DNA of 64,000 bases from Mermis nigrescens (Eukaryota; Nematoda; Enoplea; Mermithida; Mermithidae). The notes under the pieces were generated by a model. That model saw nothing but the letters and a program-made list of their open reading frames with translations. It did no database searches and was not told where the DNA came from. The stretch spans positions 648,807 through 712,806 of the forward strand of contig JAVLUZ010000004.1 in the NCBI GenBank assembly GCA_036768485.1. The letters are read 5' to 3'. The first letter of the stretch is position 1. Each line of letters begins with the position of its first letter. Of this stretch, positions 1 to 10,979 are shown one piece after another. The position numbers and the translations under genes are program-made.

Positions 1-21
1 CATTTACGACAGTTTTTCGGG

Positions 22-578
22 TCATGACTAGAGTGATCAAAATCTGACCTTGCGACTAAATTTCTATGCGCCGTTTACTACTGTGAAAATTTTTCAATGA
101 TTGAAGCGTTTTTGAATACTTTGGCAGACGACGATCGCGGTTCGAAAGGCGGCACTGAGGCCATGTTCTAAAACGTGAACTATTCGACGTATACATAATT
201 ACGACATTTGACCAGCGGCGATGGAACGGCTTGAAACACAAAATTTGACCAAGAAGAAACAACGGAAAATTTTTAGCAGTGTTACAAAGTGCTCGGATTG
301 ATTAACTCACAAAAAAACGGTAATTTACTCGGTGAAATTTCGCCCCGAGATCAGGCAAAAGCTCCGATGTTAATTTTTTTGTCGCGGTGCTTTTAAAAAC
401 CGATCGTAGACGAGAAATTTTTTAAAATATCAAGATACGCAGTCTAATACGTTTAGCAAGTTTTTGTTCGAGCAAAACCAACAAATTATGTAAGAATTAC
501 CGGATTTTTTGCACCAAATTTCGCACCAAATCCTGTAAATTTTTGCACCAAATTTTGGCTGCTCTAGTCATGACTCAT
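22..578. repeat. Putative non-autonomous element with short terminal inverted repeats
   Basis: GTCATGACTAGAG near 22-34 is answered by the inverted CTCTAGTCATGAC near 565-577. The interior is AT-rich and non-coding. I could not define a target duplication, so the superfamily is open. The ORF readable at 56-262 on the minus strand has no recognisable domain and is probably chance. Confidence 0.3.
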
Positions 579-595
579 GTTGGTCCACGGGCGAA

Positions 596-1570
596 TTGGC
601 GAGATAAAGAATGGATATGCAATTTTCAATGATTTTTGGCCGCCAATGAACATAATTTCTCAAATTTTTCCGGCACTACGCGCCGGATGACACCTATTTA
701 TGACATTTATTCACATTCTTGGCGACCTCGGAGCACGCTTTTTTGTATTTGGCAAAGATTTTGCCCGACGTATAAATACTTTTCGGGACCGTCTTTGTAC
801 ATGGCAAAGATTTTTGGGAAGACAAAAATTGTAAAAAAGTCTGAATTTCGCAAAAATTTTCGACCGAAGTGAGTAATTGTGTGTCCTATAGATCTTTATA
901 ATCGCAGAAATCGCATCGGAAGGAAAATGTCAAATTTGTTTAAGACGATTGTTAACGATTTTCGCCCTCATAAACCCAAGAATTAGCCAAAATACACTAC
1001 CAAAGGTCGAACAACTGTTTTCACCACACTAATGTCGCTGCCGTACTATATCATAGTACCCAAAAAATTTGTGTGTATTTTCGGTAAAAATACATCTTTG
1101 TAGATATCAAACGGACCTGCACAAAAATAACACTGCCCGGGAGCCATGATCTGTTCATGTAGGTTTCAAAACAATTTTAACAGCAGAAACAGCTATTTTT
1201 GCATAGTTTTCTTCCATTTTCAATTAAAAATTTCAAAGTTTCGCATCAAATGCTATCAATACAGGAAATCAAGCGGTAAATATTCTTCTAGACGTGTATT
1301 CGTCTCAACTTCAAAAATTTTCCGGCGCTTCAAGGCATATTGTTCTAGGTAAAGTCAAAGAAATTTAATAATTTTTTCGCATAAAAATTGCCTAAAAATT
1401 CTAAAATTTCAAGAAAAAATATTGCGTCAAAAGTGATTTTATGCAAAAGTATACAATGTAGGACACCGAAAAACGCTATTTCGCGTTAAGGGCAAATTTT
1501 GGACCTATTTTTGACTGTTTTTGGAAAAGTTGGAATACCGCCCCTCCCCCTAGGAAAGTCCTAGATCCGC
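596..1570 (+). repeat. Dispersed repeat family R1, copy 1
   Basis: Bases 596-735 and 1147-1530 match a second copy at 27507-27645 and 27655-28030, for example GGCGAGATAAAGAATGGATA and GTTCATGTAGGTTTCAAAAC in both. Copy 1 carries about 410 bases (736-1146) that copy 2 lacks. The 3' end runs into a CCCCTCCCCCTAGG block, also C-rich in copy 2. No coding capacity is seen; it looks like a non-autonomous DNA element. Confidence 0.6.
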
Positions 1571-1617
1571 AACTGTGTTGGTCCAAAACCACTAACTTAT
1601 AACTATTTTACTTTTGT

Positions 1618-1682
1618 TAATAACGATAATAATAATTATTATTATCTTTATTATAATTATTATTATTATAATTAACTTATAC
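1618..1682. repeat. AT-rich (AAT/ATT) microsatellite
   Basis: Alternating runs of AATAAT and ATTATT form a self-complementary low-complexity tract that can fold into a hairpin. Confidence 0.8.
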
Positions 1683-1844
1683 CTATTTTTGATATGGCTA
1701 CAGTGGCTTTTTACTGGTTGAGAACGATCCACGAAAGATTCTCAAGATAATTCGCATGCCTTATATCAATGCTTATTGTAGAAACGCTTGGCGCGTAGAA
1801 AGATCAAAGCATTTTGTATTTTATGCAATGTATGGTAATACGTG

Positions 1845-2047
1845 TAGCGGCTCGAAATATTGGGATGGGGATTCTCGCCATTTTTAGGAGGCGGGGGCAG
1901 GGGCGGGGGTAATTGGCTCCAATTTTTAGCCAAAAACATCCAAAAATAGCCTAAAAACGGCCAAAACATTCAATTTTTTCCATAAAATACGGGGAGGTAG
2001 CTCTGGGGAGAATGGGGGTCCGTCCCCCCAAAATTCAGGAAAATCTG
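1845..2047. repeat. Dispersed repeat family R2, copy 1, cut by the assembly gap
   Basis: The core CCAATTTTTAGCCAAAAACA and the following runs of AAAAATAGCC resemble 15300-15400 (CCAATTTTTGGCCAAAAATA). Both copies are preceded by GGCTCGAAATATTG/AGCTCGAAATTTTC-type sequence and G-rich strings, and followed by a CGGGGAGG/CGGGAGG block. It is non-coding. Confidence 0.5.
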
Positions 2048-2147
2048 NNNNNNNNNNNNNNNNNNNNNNNNNNNNNNNNNNNNNNNNNNNNNNNNNNNNN
2101 NNNNNNNNNNNNNNNNNNNNNNNNNNNNNNNNNNNNNNNNNNNNNNN
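2048..2147. other. Assembly gap (100 N)
   Basis: Exactly 100 unknown bases, a conventional scaffold spacer of unknown true length. Reading frames drawn across it are not meaningful. Confidence 0.99.
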
Positions 2148-2644
2148 ATTTTTTGATTGGATTTTTTGATATAGTTTTAACTTTAAAGTTGTGTGAATTA
2201 TAAAATTAAATAAATTATCAAAAAATACAAAAATAACAAGCATGTTCTGATTTCCATTTATGTAGCCCCTTGTTTTGTTAAGAACATATTCATTCAATGA
2301 ACTGGATATTTTACCTATTACATACCATACCCCTTACATATAAAAAATTTCTCCAAACAATGACTTTTTTCGACACTCTTGTTGTATAGCCCTTTGGGGG
2401 TTTCTGAAAGCCGTCTCCTTTTCAATCGAATATAGGTTCGAATTTGTGTATGGTGCCACGATCACTGATTATCAGGCCCTCGAACTATCGGTTTGGTTTG
2501 CCGTGTTCAGGTATAACAATAATGATAATTTTGTTCGACAAATCGAACTGAAAACGCGCCAGAATACGTGGCCTGCTGCAGGCTCGCGTCGAATATAATT
2601 TGAGCTTGCGGATCAACGTCTCAAATTAGATATGTTATGATGGT

Positions 2645-2908
2645 TTGACTGGATCAGAGCCTCGTTTAAATTCGTCTTCCTCGAATAGTTCCCATCGGCC
2701 TCAAGCGAGAGCTTGGCTGAATGGGCGCGGACCCATGTTCAGGGAACGTGTGGAATCTGAACAGTGGGATGGCCATGACCTCGCAGAACCGCCCTTGCTA
2801 TCATGCTGCCTCCATGTTGGTCTCATTGACTATTCCCATTCAGCCAGTTGGACCTGTTACAACAGCCAAGTTCGTATTAGATTCATTGTAAGGGAAACCC
2901 AGGGATAA
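2645..2908 (+). CDS. Unrecognised ORF in a GC-richer patch
   Basis: An open frame of 87 codons begins MTGSEPRLNSSSSNSSHR and includes AWLNGRGPMFRERVESEQW. The patch at 2640-2900 is clearly less AT-rich than its surroundings, which is why I list it. There is no signal peptide, membrane segment or known motif. No splice signals or homologous neighbours support it, so it may be an exon of an unknown gene or a chance frame in a repeat. It is followed by G-rich sequence (GGGGAGGTGGGG) like that at the edges of other dispersed repeats here. Confidence 0.15.
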   Translation: MTGSEPRLNSSSSNSSHRPQARAWLNGRGPMFRERVESEQWDGHDLAEPPLLSCCLHVGLIDYSHSASWTCYNSQVRIRFIVRETQG

Positions 2909-3187
2909 TCCCCAGTCTTTGCGGGGAGGTGGGGTTCACCCCACTAAGGTTGTTCACCTAACAAAAATTTTTACCCCACCCAGAATGACGTTTTAGAGGT
3001 TTCAAATTTCTAGAGCCTTAAGCCTTTTTCAGGGTTTTAAACTATATTTACTAAACCAATTTTGATTCTTCTAGACTATATTCTTTATATTTGATATATT
3101 CAACAATTTTAGGCTGATTTTTGGACACACCCAGTGTTTTTCTGTTTTTAGCTGCTGGATTCAACATCATCAAAGCAACGATATTTC

Positions 3188-3290
3188 ACTCCCTGGCTGG
3201 TTTAGGCTCACTGCCTCAACTCCCAAGTTCAAGCAGTTCACCTTCTGCCTCAGCTGGGATAACAGGCGTGATCCTATATCACGGTGGCTA
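3188..3290 (-). repeat. Alu/7SL-like SINE segment
   Basis: On the plus strand GGCTCACTGCCTCAAC, CTCCCAAGTTCAAGC, CTGCCTCAGCTGGGATAACA and GGCGTGATCC follow one another in the order and near-spacing of the antisense primate Alu consensus. A deletion of about 13 bases removes the stretch between the two AGC triplets of the CAGCCTCCCGAGTAGC region, and upstream CCTGGCTGG resembles the preceding Alu block. Alu is primate-specific, whereas everything else here is invertebrate-like. Contamination, chimeric assembly, an independent 7SL-derived SINE and strong coincidence all remain possible. Confidence 0.5.
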
Positions 3291-3536
3291 CCGGATGGCT
3301 AAAAAACATTTGCAAACGTTTTTCGACATATCGTATCCAGCCAGATCATAAGATCGCGTTTTGAAGAACACGTGCCGGTAATTTTCGCCATTCTGCCATT
3401 TTTCGACCGATAGATAGCACGGATCGCTCATATCAACGGCATCATTCAGGTGCGGCAATATTGATTTTTCTATCTTTTCATGAGTTAACTTTGCTAAAGT
3501 GTACGGCAGAAGCGGGTCACGCCGCTCAGCCGGCAC
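3288..3536 (-). CDS. Unrecognised possible exon
   Basis: An open frame of about 80 codons reads through KSILPHLNDAVDMSDPCY and SVEKWQNGENYRHVFF to a TAG stop. Many third positions are G or C in this AT-rich region and residue use looks protein-like. It starts at GTG in the raw frame with no convincing initiator ATG, so if real it is an exon or a decayed fragment. I do not recognise the family; it does not match the WDR75 C-terminus although it lies downstream of the last WDR75 exon on the same strand. The Alu-like segment abuts its end. Confidence 0.3.
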   Translation of the reverse strand: MPAERRDPLLPYTLAKLTHEKIEKSILPHLNDAVDMSDPCYLSVEKWQNGENYRHVFFKTRSYDLAGYDMSKNVCKCFLAIR

Positions 3537-3736
3537 TCGTTATCGCGCGGCGGTAACGATAAATTTCAGTTGGGTTGCGGCTTCGGCGGAGAATTTTCGA
3601 TGACTTTACCGTTGCCAGATAAAGCAGCCAACCTCGTTAATCGGTTTCTTTAAAAAAAATCAGGAGAGCGGGTAAATTATTTGGCTTTGAGGATGGGAAC
3701 AGGCGTTTGGTGGGATGAAATCTCGCCTTTATGCGT

Positions 3737-3872
3737 AATCGTATGTTTCTCCCACGATATTGCCGGTTTCATAACTTCTTCTGGGTTTTTCAGTACCGTC
3801 TTCGTCTGTTTCCGACACAATCAGGCTTTGGTAATTTTCGAAAGGATGCTGATACGGCAAAATGAATGGTGC
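3737..3872 (-). CDS. Unrecognised short coding-like segment
   Basis: The minus strand reads LPYQHPFENYQSLIVSETDE then DGTEKPRRSYETGNIVGE before a TAA stop. It is preceded by GGAATTTCAG, which would serve as a splice acceptor. It is acidic, hydrophilic and of better codon quality than neighbouring DNA. Together with 3288-3536 it may belong to one unknown minus-strand gene. No domain is recognised and it could equally be a relic. Confidence 0.22.
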
Positions 3873-4005
3873 TGAAATTCCTGGCAGATCGTCTCAGTGA
3901 GACAAACGTGGAATCTTCTGTTTTGATTGCTCTGATGAATACTTTATCAACAGGGCGTTGGGCATTTGATGGTGCTGGGATGACATATTGATAAGTGCGC
4001 TAAAT

Positions 4006-4078
4006 AAAAAAGCCTGAAGCTGAATCGAACGAGTTGCTTTGACGACAAGCGGACGTTTTACCACTGAGCTATGCGGGA
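4006..4078 (-). pseudogene. tRNA-derived relic (tRNA-Asp-like) or SINE head
   Basis: On the minus strand TCCCGCA is followed by TAGCTCAGTGG, a perfect Pol III A box, then CGCTTGTC (anticodon GTC if intact) and GTTCGATTC, a good B-box core. A T6 run follows as a possible Pol III terminator. The D-stem partner is AAAC instead of GAGC, the anticodon stem does not close, and no 3' acceptor strand complements TCCCGCA. It is therefore not a functional tRNA; a pseudogene or the head of a tRNA-derived SINE fits. Confidence 0.55.
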
Positions 4079-4511
4079 GTTCGCGGTTTCTGAACATCTT
4101 GGTCTATTGTGTTTAAAGTGTCAACTTAGGATAAGTTGAATGCGCGATTTTATCTGTTCATTGATCTGCTGGAGAGACGTGAATAAATTATGCCGCAAAA
4201 TGATATTGAAAACCCTTCTTTGCTATGCTTCTGGCAAATGTGCTGGTAATACGGTAAATAGAAAGAAGGGGTTACTGTAGCCTCAAACATTTCACTGAAA
4301 AAGCTCTCAGATAAATGAACCCTAAACTTAATTTCGGAAATAATGAGACAAAGCACGTGAACTCGCAAAAGTGAAAAATTGATCAAATAATGGCAAAAAC
4401 AATAAGGGTGTCTAATCTTCTGAAAACCTTTACTTCAAACGTATCGCTCGTGACAGGAATCGAAAGCAACAATTTATGAACCAACAAATTTGAAAGGCGA
4501 ATAATTATTCA

Positions 4512-4601
4512 AGCGAGAACTCGGCCATTTGGATTAAACTGGCAACAGTGAGCAGGCCTATTGCGGTAGGATATGAAGCTCTCGCAAAGCCACGTTTTTT
4601 T
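4512..4601 (-). CDS. WDR75: WDR75 (UTP17) exon, WD-repeat segment
   Basis: The translation KTWLCESFISYRNRPAHCCQ, then FNPNGRVLA, matches the WDR75 stretch around its W-x-C, Y-x-x-x-x-A and C-F-S-x-D-G-S-x-L-A positions. It is the next segment expected after the 5424-5597 exon and lies in the right order on the minus strand. The product is a WD40 subunit of the t-UTP complex of the small-subunit processome, needed for pre-rRNA transcription and processing in the nucleolus. Oddly, no AG acceptor occurs for over 100 bases upstream, and the frame meets TGA just where the next residue should follow, with no clear GT. Either the edges are non-canonical or this copy is decaying. Confidence 0.6.
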
Positions 4602-4711
4602 GAGGGAGTTTGGGGAAAAATGGATACATGAAAAATTAAAGATATAGAATAAATAAAGGAAAGAGAGAAAATACAGATATAAAGAGAAAAGATGCATAAT
4701 CAATGAAAACA

Positions 4712-5423
4712 TTTGATTTTTATTATAATAATTAATAAGCGCTTAAATTAAATTTGGTAGTTGCCGTGAAAATTTTATACGCAAATAGGCTAATGGCTTT
4801 TAGCAGAAAGAATAAATAAATGATTTATCGACAAAAAATTAGTTAAACTAAAACTGCATGCAATTAAGTATACATTTTTTAACATATATTGCTTCTGATT
4901 TCTTTTAGACTATGCTTATATGTATTTGATTCAAATGTACATATTATTATTGCAATCCAACTGCTGAAACATGTGGATTTAAAAGACGGCCCTGCTTGGT
5001 AAAGCTGTTAGACACGGCAATATTGCATTTGCTAAAATTCTTTCTTTAACATTAAGTTTCAAACATTTTTCTAGTGCGTGACACGATAAGAACAATGAAG
5101 AAATTTAGTTGCGCCTTCCTTACTTAAAATTAACCTGATACATTTTTTATTCAAACATACCTAAGAAATAATAATACAATTTTCAGAGCGAATAAAACGT
5201 TTTTGAACTCTTCAACATTTCAAAATTGTAGGCAAAACATTTTCCTAAATCTTGCTTGCGTATAAGTTTGTCACTTCATATCAATAAAGTCACTAATCCA
5301 AAAAATTCAAAATATTGCTTCGAATATAAGTAGCAGTCCCTTGCGAATTATTTTCAATCACATTCATGAGGAATAAGCTGCCCATAACAATATACCAGTA
5401 TATCATTAGTAACTAAGTATTAC
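4712..5423 (-). other. WDR75 intron, AT-rich non-coding
   Basis: This lies between two collinear WDR75 exons. It begins on the minus strand with GTAATA at 5423. I see no gene, strong repeat or RNA in it. Confidence 0.5.
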
Positions 5424-5597
5424 CTTTTGCATCCTTTCGCTCACCGAGCACCCAAAATTTAACTTTTCCATCCAACGATGTAGTAGCCAGACATAAACCA
5501 TCTTCGAAATTTTGCTTTTCGTCGATTGCAGGTTGAAAACGCATTGATGTTATTAGACTGAAATGTGGATTTTTATAATATGGTTCAAATATCAAGT
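5424..5597 (-). CDS. WDR75: WDR75 (UTP17) exon, WD-repeat segment
   Basis: The 174-base exon translates with NPHFSLITSMRFQP, then LCLATTSLDGKVKFWVLGER. The first part is the PHxxxITxxxFxP strand of a WD repeat and the second is the LxTxSxDGxxKxWxL repeat end characteristic of WDR75 before its GWTC segment. It is bounded by TCATTTTCAG at 5598 and AAAAG/GTAATA at 5424/5423, both canonical. The frame upstream of 5598 stays open but is not homologous, supporting the acceptor. WDR75 acts in the nucleolar small-subunit processome. Confidence 0.8.
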
Positions 5598-5699
5598 CTG
5601 AAAATGAGCAAACCATTTTAAAAAGGTAAGGCGGATCAACCTGCAGAACAGTGTAAGATGAAACCAAGCAAATCATGAATGAAAAGGATTGTACATAGT

Positions 5700-6990
5700 G
5701 TTAGCAGTGTTAATCTAACACGACTAGCATAAAATAGTTAGGACCAGGCATGCACGTGATACGGGTCCTGCCCCAAAAGGGAGAAATGGGAGAATTTTGT
5801 GAGGAAAATGATGAAATGGAAAACAAAAACGAATGAAAATTGAAAATTTGCTTAAAGTGCTTTCAGATTGACCATTTATTGCAATAACGTAGTTTTATCA
5901 CTATTTTAGCGCTTATACAAGTTTTGAAGTTTCACACCCAAAAAACTAATTTTCGACCCTCCTAGATCTGTTCTGTTGTACCTATGGTTAGGACCAACGT
6001 TTTAAGCCAGCCATCCTTCAATTCCAACAACTAATCTGAATTCTCAATGAAATTGATGGCCCAATTTACTTTCTATCGATAATCAAAATACTTCAAATTT
6101 CAAATCAATTGTAATTATTCGTACATACGCAAAATTTTATTTATGGAAACTGTTAAATATGCAAATAACACGTTAAAAGAATGAGAGATTGTATCGTATC
6201 TGTTAGATGCACAAAAGGTTAGGGTCGGCAGGGGGAACGAAATTCCAGAAATCCAAACCAGTATATTTAGCATTTTCGACATTTTTGCTAGTCAAACTAC
6301 GAAAGTGCTCAAACTGTAGTCAATAAAAGGTTTTTCGATGGTGATATGGCTTTTTAATATTTCGAAATTATTAGTGCTTTTTATTCAAAAAATAGAGCAA
6401 AAATGTAACGTCAAATAAAATCGCTTGGAATGATATATCCGTCTGTATAACCTTCAGCGGAGGTTAAACGCCCCTCACCCCTGCCCCTATGTACGTAAAG
6501 ACTTAAAAATACATAGGAAGGTCATGTATTTTATCATAACGGATGCAATGCAATGGTATTTATAGTGCCTATAAACTTAGAAATGTTTTTTCTGTTAATA
6601 AGATTCCTGACCTTTTCCGGCTTTTAATTATTTCACAGTACAGCATTGATGACAACTTCCATTAAGCGCATAGTTGTACTACATATATAAGTATACTTTA
6701 ACACTTTCGGAATTTCTAAAACCTGAAAGAGCGCGTGTCATTCAATTCTTTCTACTATTGAAGAAAAACACACATACATAACAATTAATTAATAATATAA
6801 ATATAAGTAATATAAAAATGTATATCAATAATTTATCCTCTTTTATAATATAATTACATAATTACATTACTATTATTATCTGAGATATACTTTAACGTAA
6901 TCATAGGCAGCTTGCTAGCGTACCTGCATATAATGTATGAACTTTAAGCATTTGAGCCCTATGACTAAACAGGACACATCTAGAAGGTGC
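5700..6990. other. WDR75 intron sequence with no recognisable gene
   Basis: AT-rich DNA with low-complexity ATATAA tracts around 6780-6890 and short C-rich strings near 5760 and 6470. I see no coding signal or repeat boundary. Confidence 0.4.
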
Positions 6991-6999
6991 GGTTTTTTA

Positions 7000-8900
7000 A
7001 AACATAGATAATAAAAAAATTTGCTGTACCACTTTTTTATTTTCTTTACACTCTATGCCCAGCTTGTAATGAGTGTTAAAATTTGAAGCGTAACGATATA
7101 ACATAAGAACTTTTGACGATTTTTTGCTCTGCGCTATACACAATTCAGCATGAATGCCTGATAAAATTTAATGGCATAAGAATTCTAGAGGACTGAATTC
7201 TCTAAATACACTTTTTTGTTCTCTGAATTTTGCATTAGTTCACGAGTGAGAGTGTAAAGAGTGCGGAAATCTGGGGTGAAAGACACATTTTTCGTCGACT
7301 TTTTCGACTTGTTTACATTTGCCCAATTTCTCGTATAAGAGTCTTTGAAACACCTATTAATGGAAAGTACTTAAATTCCAAAAAATCAAGGCTTTAAAAT
7401 TGAAGACTGATACTGTTCGTGTAACATCAATACGGAGTTACTCGTTCTGGCGTTTAAAATTCACCTCTCTAATTGATCAGACGAAAGAGCACATTTTACC
7501 TTCTTTAGTTTGTCAACCGCTCCAATTATAAATCAGGACTGAGCGAGCAATACATAATAATGAAGTACGTATCGAGGGTTACACATCGCACTTGGATGCG
7601 TTCCTTTATGCATCGCAGTTAGCTGCAGGAATTTTAGTTGAACTCTGGGTAAAAAAACCGCGTTTTTGCTCTTGTTTACGCCTATTAACTAGTCCGCTTA
7701 TGAATTGAATGGTGCGAAGTATTGCAAAAATAAGGTACATGTCAATGGTTACAACGCATTTAGTCGCGTTCCTTACGCTCGATATGATTTTGTTTTTTTA
7801 GGTGTAAAGTTCCAACATTGCGGTGAAAAAAAACATTTTATTTAGGTTTTTGTCTGTCAACTTCTCCCGATATATGTTAGGACATGATACTAATTATAAA
7901 ATGTACTAAACATCGAGGGATCACGCGTACATGTGAGCGCGTTTAATTACGCTAAATATTAGTGATTCTTGAGATGTAAAATTAACCGCTGATTCATTTT
8001 ACTTCAGCCTTGAAAAACGCGATTTGTTTTTCAAAAAATATTCATAAAGTCAGGATTATAAATCTAACGGTTAGTTTTCTCTGCAATAATTACTTGTGTA
8101 AAGTTTACTTTCTCAGATGGCTGTTGAAGTGCAAGGTTTACACTAGAAATTCATTTTGCTTTCGACAACAAAAATAAAAAATTTTTTCAAAATGTCACAA
8201 CAATGTCAAGTTGACGATATTAAATTTCTTTACCCAGCAATTGTGTGAAGTTTACACCGAAAATTAACTTCAGTTCGAGAGCATTGCACGTGATTAATTT
8301 TTGAAATGTTCGCCAACACGAATCGAATCACGACTGCGAGTCTTCTCTAAAACCCAGTAGTTTGTAAAGTTTACAATGTTCATTTATTGTTGATGTGTAA
8401 TGCACTGAAAATTCATTTCTTTGTTGCGAAGCAGTAATGAATTTTGTCTCGAAAAGTTCTCGTAACATCGGATTAGCGTTCGACTGTTAGTTTTTTCTGC
8501 AACCATTACTTGTAAAGTTTACACTATTGATTTGTTGTATTACTGCAAAGTTTACACTAAAATTCATTTGCTTCGATAACATTGTAGAACATGAAATTTA
8601 CAAAATGTTCACGTAATGTCGGGATTACAAATTTGACCGTTTTTATCCAGTAGTTGCGTTAAGTTAACACTACCTTTTTCAAATATCGTTTTTTGGTTAA
8701 ATTGTTTATTTTGATCTGCAGGCCACCAGAATATACTTCAAGTTTTGCGTTGCTTGGAAAATCTGATTTTTAACAGATTTTGCGACTTTAGGCATATACA
8801 TAAGATATGTAACTTTCCCTATGATACTAACATCCTTAATAATCCGTAATCACAAGTATATTCGTCTTTTTTGTTCATTGGAGCATTTTCCTGTTACAAA
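7000..8900 (+). repeat. Large dispersed repeat family R3, copy 1, with palindromic internal array
   Basis: Head, internal array and tail correspond to copies at 10980-12720 and 19490-22450. The internal part repeats units of roughly 100-150 bases, each with a variant of TTGTGTAAAGTTTACACT, an imperfect 15-base palindrome, followed by GAAAATTxACTT and GCGTTGCAGAACGTAAATTT-like text. Units are diverged and have short indels. The tail at 8718-8900 (GCCACCAGAATATACTTCAA) recurs at 13378-13620 and 61965-62430. Small frames inside are not conserved between copies and I regard the repeat as non-coding. Confidence 0.65.
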
Positions 8901-9406
8901 TTTATTAAACCTACTTGACACCAATATTATATGATAAAAAAACGATTTGCATAAACTGAAGTATTTGTAATTCAGCTAAAATCGATGCAGCTGATTGTTC
9001 AAACACCACGATACAACCTGCCAGTAAAAACATTTTCTAGCCAATCGCGCTTCAAAACAAATTAGCATCATTGACTTCACGCGTTAAGTTATTATCACCG
9101 ACAAACGATATGTAGTTGCTAAAACTCGTGTTTTATTTTCAGAAATAGTACTTATAGGATAAACATTTTTTACATAGGTAAATAATGTTATATTAATCAA
9201 ACTTCAACTCGCGCATACCGATGATTTATAATTGTAAAGATAAGATTAAATGTAAACAGTGGAAAAATTATTTAGGACCGTATTTCGTCGTATAAACTAG
9301 CGAGAGAACAGAATGATTAGACTGAAACTAGCATACAAAAACTCTAACTTTTGAGTAATTTCGTCGAATTTCCAGAACTTCAAGAAACGAAATCACTGTT
9401 GTAAAC

Positions 9407-9521
9407 TTTATCATTTCTATATATTCGACGGTTGCAAGCCATGGCCCAAAAGAATCGGCGTGTATAACCTCGCTGTACGTAAGCGCCTCGTACGGAGGCA
9501 AATTCCGTCCAATAACGTCAA
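9407..9521 (-). CDS. WDR75: WDR75 (UTP17) exon
   Basis: The translation DVIGRNLPPYEALTYSEV then FGPWLATVEYIE aligns with the WDR75 segment ending in the F-G-x-W-L-A-T-V-E motif, near the middle of the protein. An acceptor ATATACCTCAG ends at 9522. The donor is uncertain: after ATVE the frame continues without homology, and the only GT near is AAAGTTTAC at 9406, while GA dinucleotides lie closer to the expected edge. It sits between the 10.6-kb and 5.5-kb exons as the protein order demands. Confidence 0.75.
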
Positions 9522-9559
9522 CTGAGGTATATATTTCGTTCACAAAAAGCTAGGACGTT

Positions 9560-10540
9560 TTAAGCATATAGATTTTTTATTCACGTTTTAAGAATATTTA
9601 AAGTACCTATTTAAAAATATTTTAAATATTTTTAGTTTAAAAATGGATTGTTTGATTCTACGTTCATAATCTAGTATGCAGGCCCATCAACCAAGGTAAA
9701 AGGAGAGCGGGGCAATTCTTTTATCACAAGACTTCGGCGTGTGTTCCTCAAGGGTATCCCAAAGTGAGGAAATGAAAAATTTTCGAGTGCTGTTTTGGTC
9801 AAAATAAAACATGTTTTGCATACTTTTGACAATAATCACAAAAATCTTCTTGTGGCGCTTTGCGTCGGATCAATTGTTTCTGCATAGTTTTTATCTTTAA
9901 AGGTGTTAAAATTTGAGATGGACATAAAGAAAATGTCGAACTCTTCAGGCGCTACGCGCGTCCGATAATTTTCTGAATGTTTTTTCTTTACTAGGCTTCA
10001 GGTTGAGAATTACAAATGAAAAGTTGGAAACTAATTTTCTTTTCTTTGATCGATAAAATAGTTGCGCAAATAATTTAAACTATATACGCTGTCTATGAAT
10101 GAACATTTAAAACTTTTTTGGAAAATCTTCTTCGCGTTGTGTAGAAATCGTTAAGGAACGTTAAAAAAATGCCTATTTTTGACTACCTTTTTAATAATAT
10201 GAAATTCTCCGTGGTATAAAATTTTTTTGTTTTAAAACAAATCTGAACTGCAGGCTTGGGCAGTGTGAGCTTTTGGCACTGGCGAATTCACTGAAACACA
10301 TATAAAAAATATTATTTTATAGCGTAAAATTGCAAATTGTGTGTAAATTGGCCTTCAATCTCTCGTTATGCGGGCTCGTTTTGGAGGCGAAATCGTTTTG
10401 CCACCTTCTTTCGGACCTTGTATACAGGTGCAATTATAAATTTCTCCAATTTTTATTTCTGAATTTATACGTCAAAAAATTGTTGTTCTCACTCGTAAGC
10501 ACCTGAAAGGAATAGTTTAAGCAGAAGAGAAAAAGAAAAG
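9560..10540. other. WDR75 intron sequence, non-coding
   Basis: AT-rich DNA between two WDR75 exons. A GGCGCTACGCGCGTCC string near 9951 belongs to the dispersed GGCGC-type palindromes. No gene is seen. Confidence 0.4.
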
Positions 10541-10550
10541 CATATGGTCA

Positions 10551-10640
10551 ATCGTCTTTCTCTGTTAGGATGTAGAACTGTATGTAACCCGAGCATTCAG
10601 TAGTCATCGAACAGCACGCAAATAACACAATTGACATCCT
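10551..10640 (-). CDS. WDR75: WDR75 (UTP17) exon
   Basis: MTTECSGYIQFYILTEKDD aligns with the WDR75 segment just before the 9.5-kb exon, where the family shows G-x-(L/I)-Q-F-Y-x-L. The true exon start is unclear; an AG lies at GCAAG before ATGTCAATTG (about 10640). The frame stops at TGA directly after the homologous part and no GT donor is visible there, the nearest candidate being a GA. This is the second WDR75 exon whose 3' edge is not canonical. Confidence 0.55.
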
Positions 10641-10979
10641 TGCGACAAACTCTTGAGACCGATCGGACAAACTTGACCATCCGTTTGCTTTTTTTCTTGT
10701 AGTATCCATGTAGTCGTCAATAAGCTGCGTATTGTGCAAGACGTTTGCATTTGACTTGAAGCGATCTGTAACCTTTAAATGATAAATTGACGCTCGGACG
10801 GAGGCGTTAAACAAGAAAAAATCTAGCAGAGCAAAGCTATGCATCTTTTAAAGTGGAAAAATGTTAAGTAAATTGATTTTACAAACGACACATGGAAGCA
10901 AGATAAAAACTAAAATCGGCCTAGACTCAGATAAAAGCAATGTTTGATACATCATATGTGGACAGCATATAAACATAGC

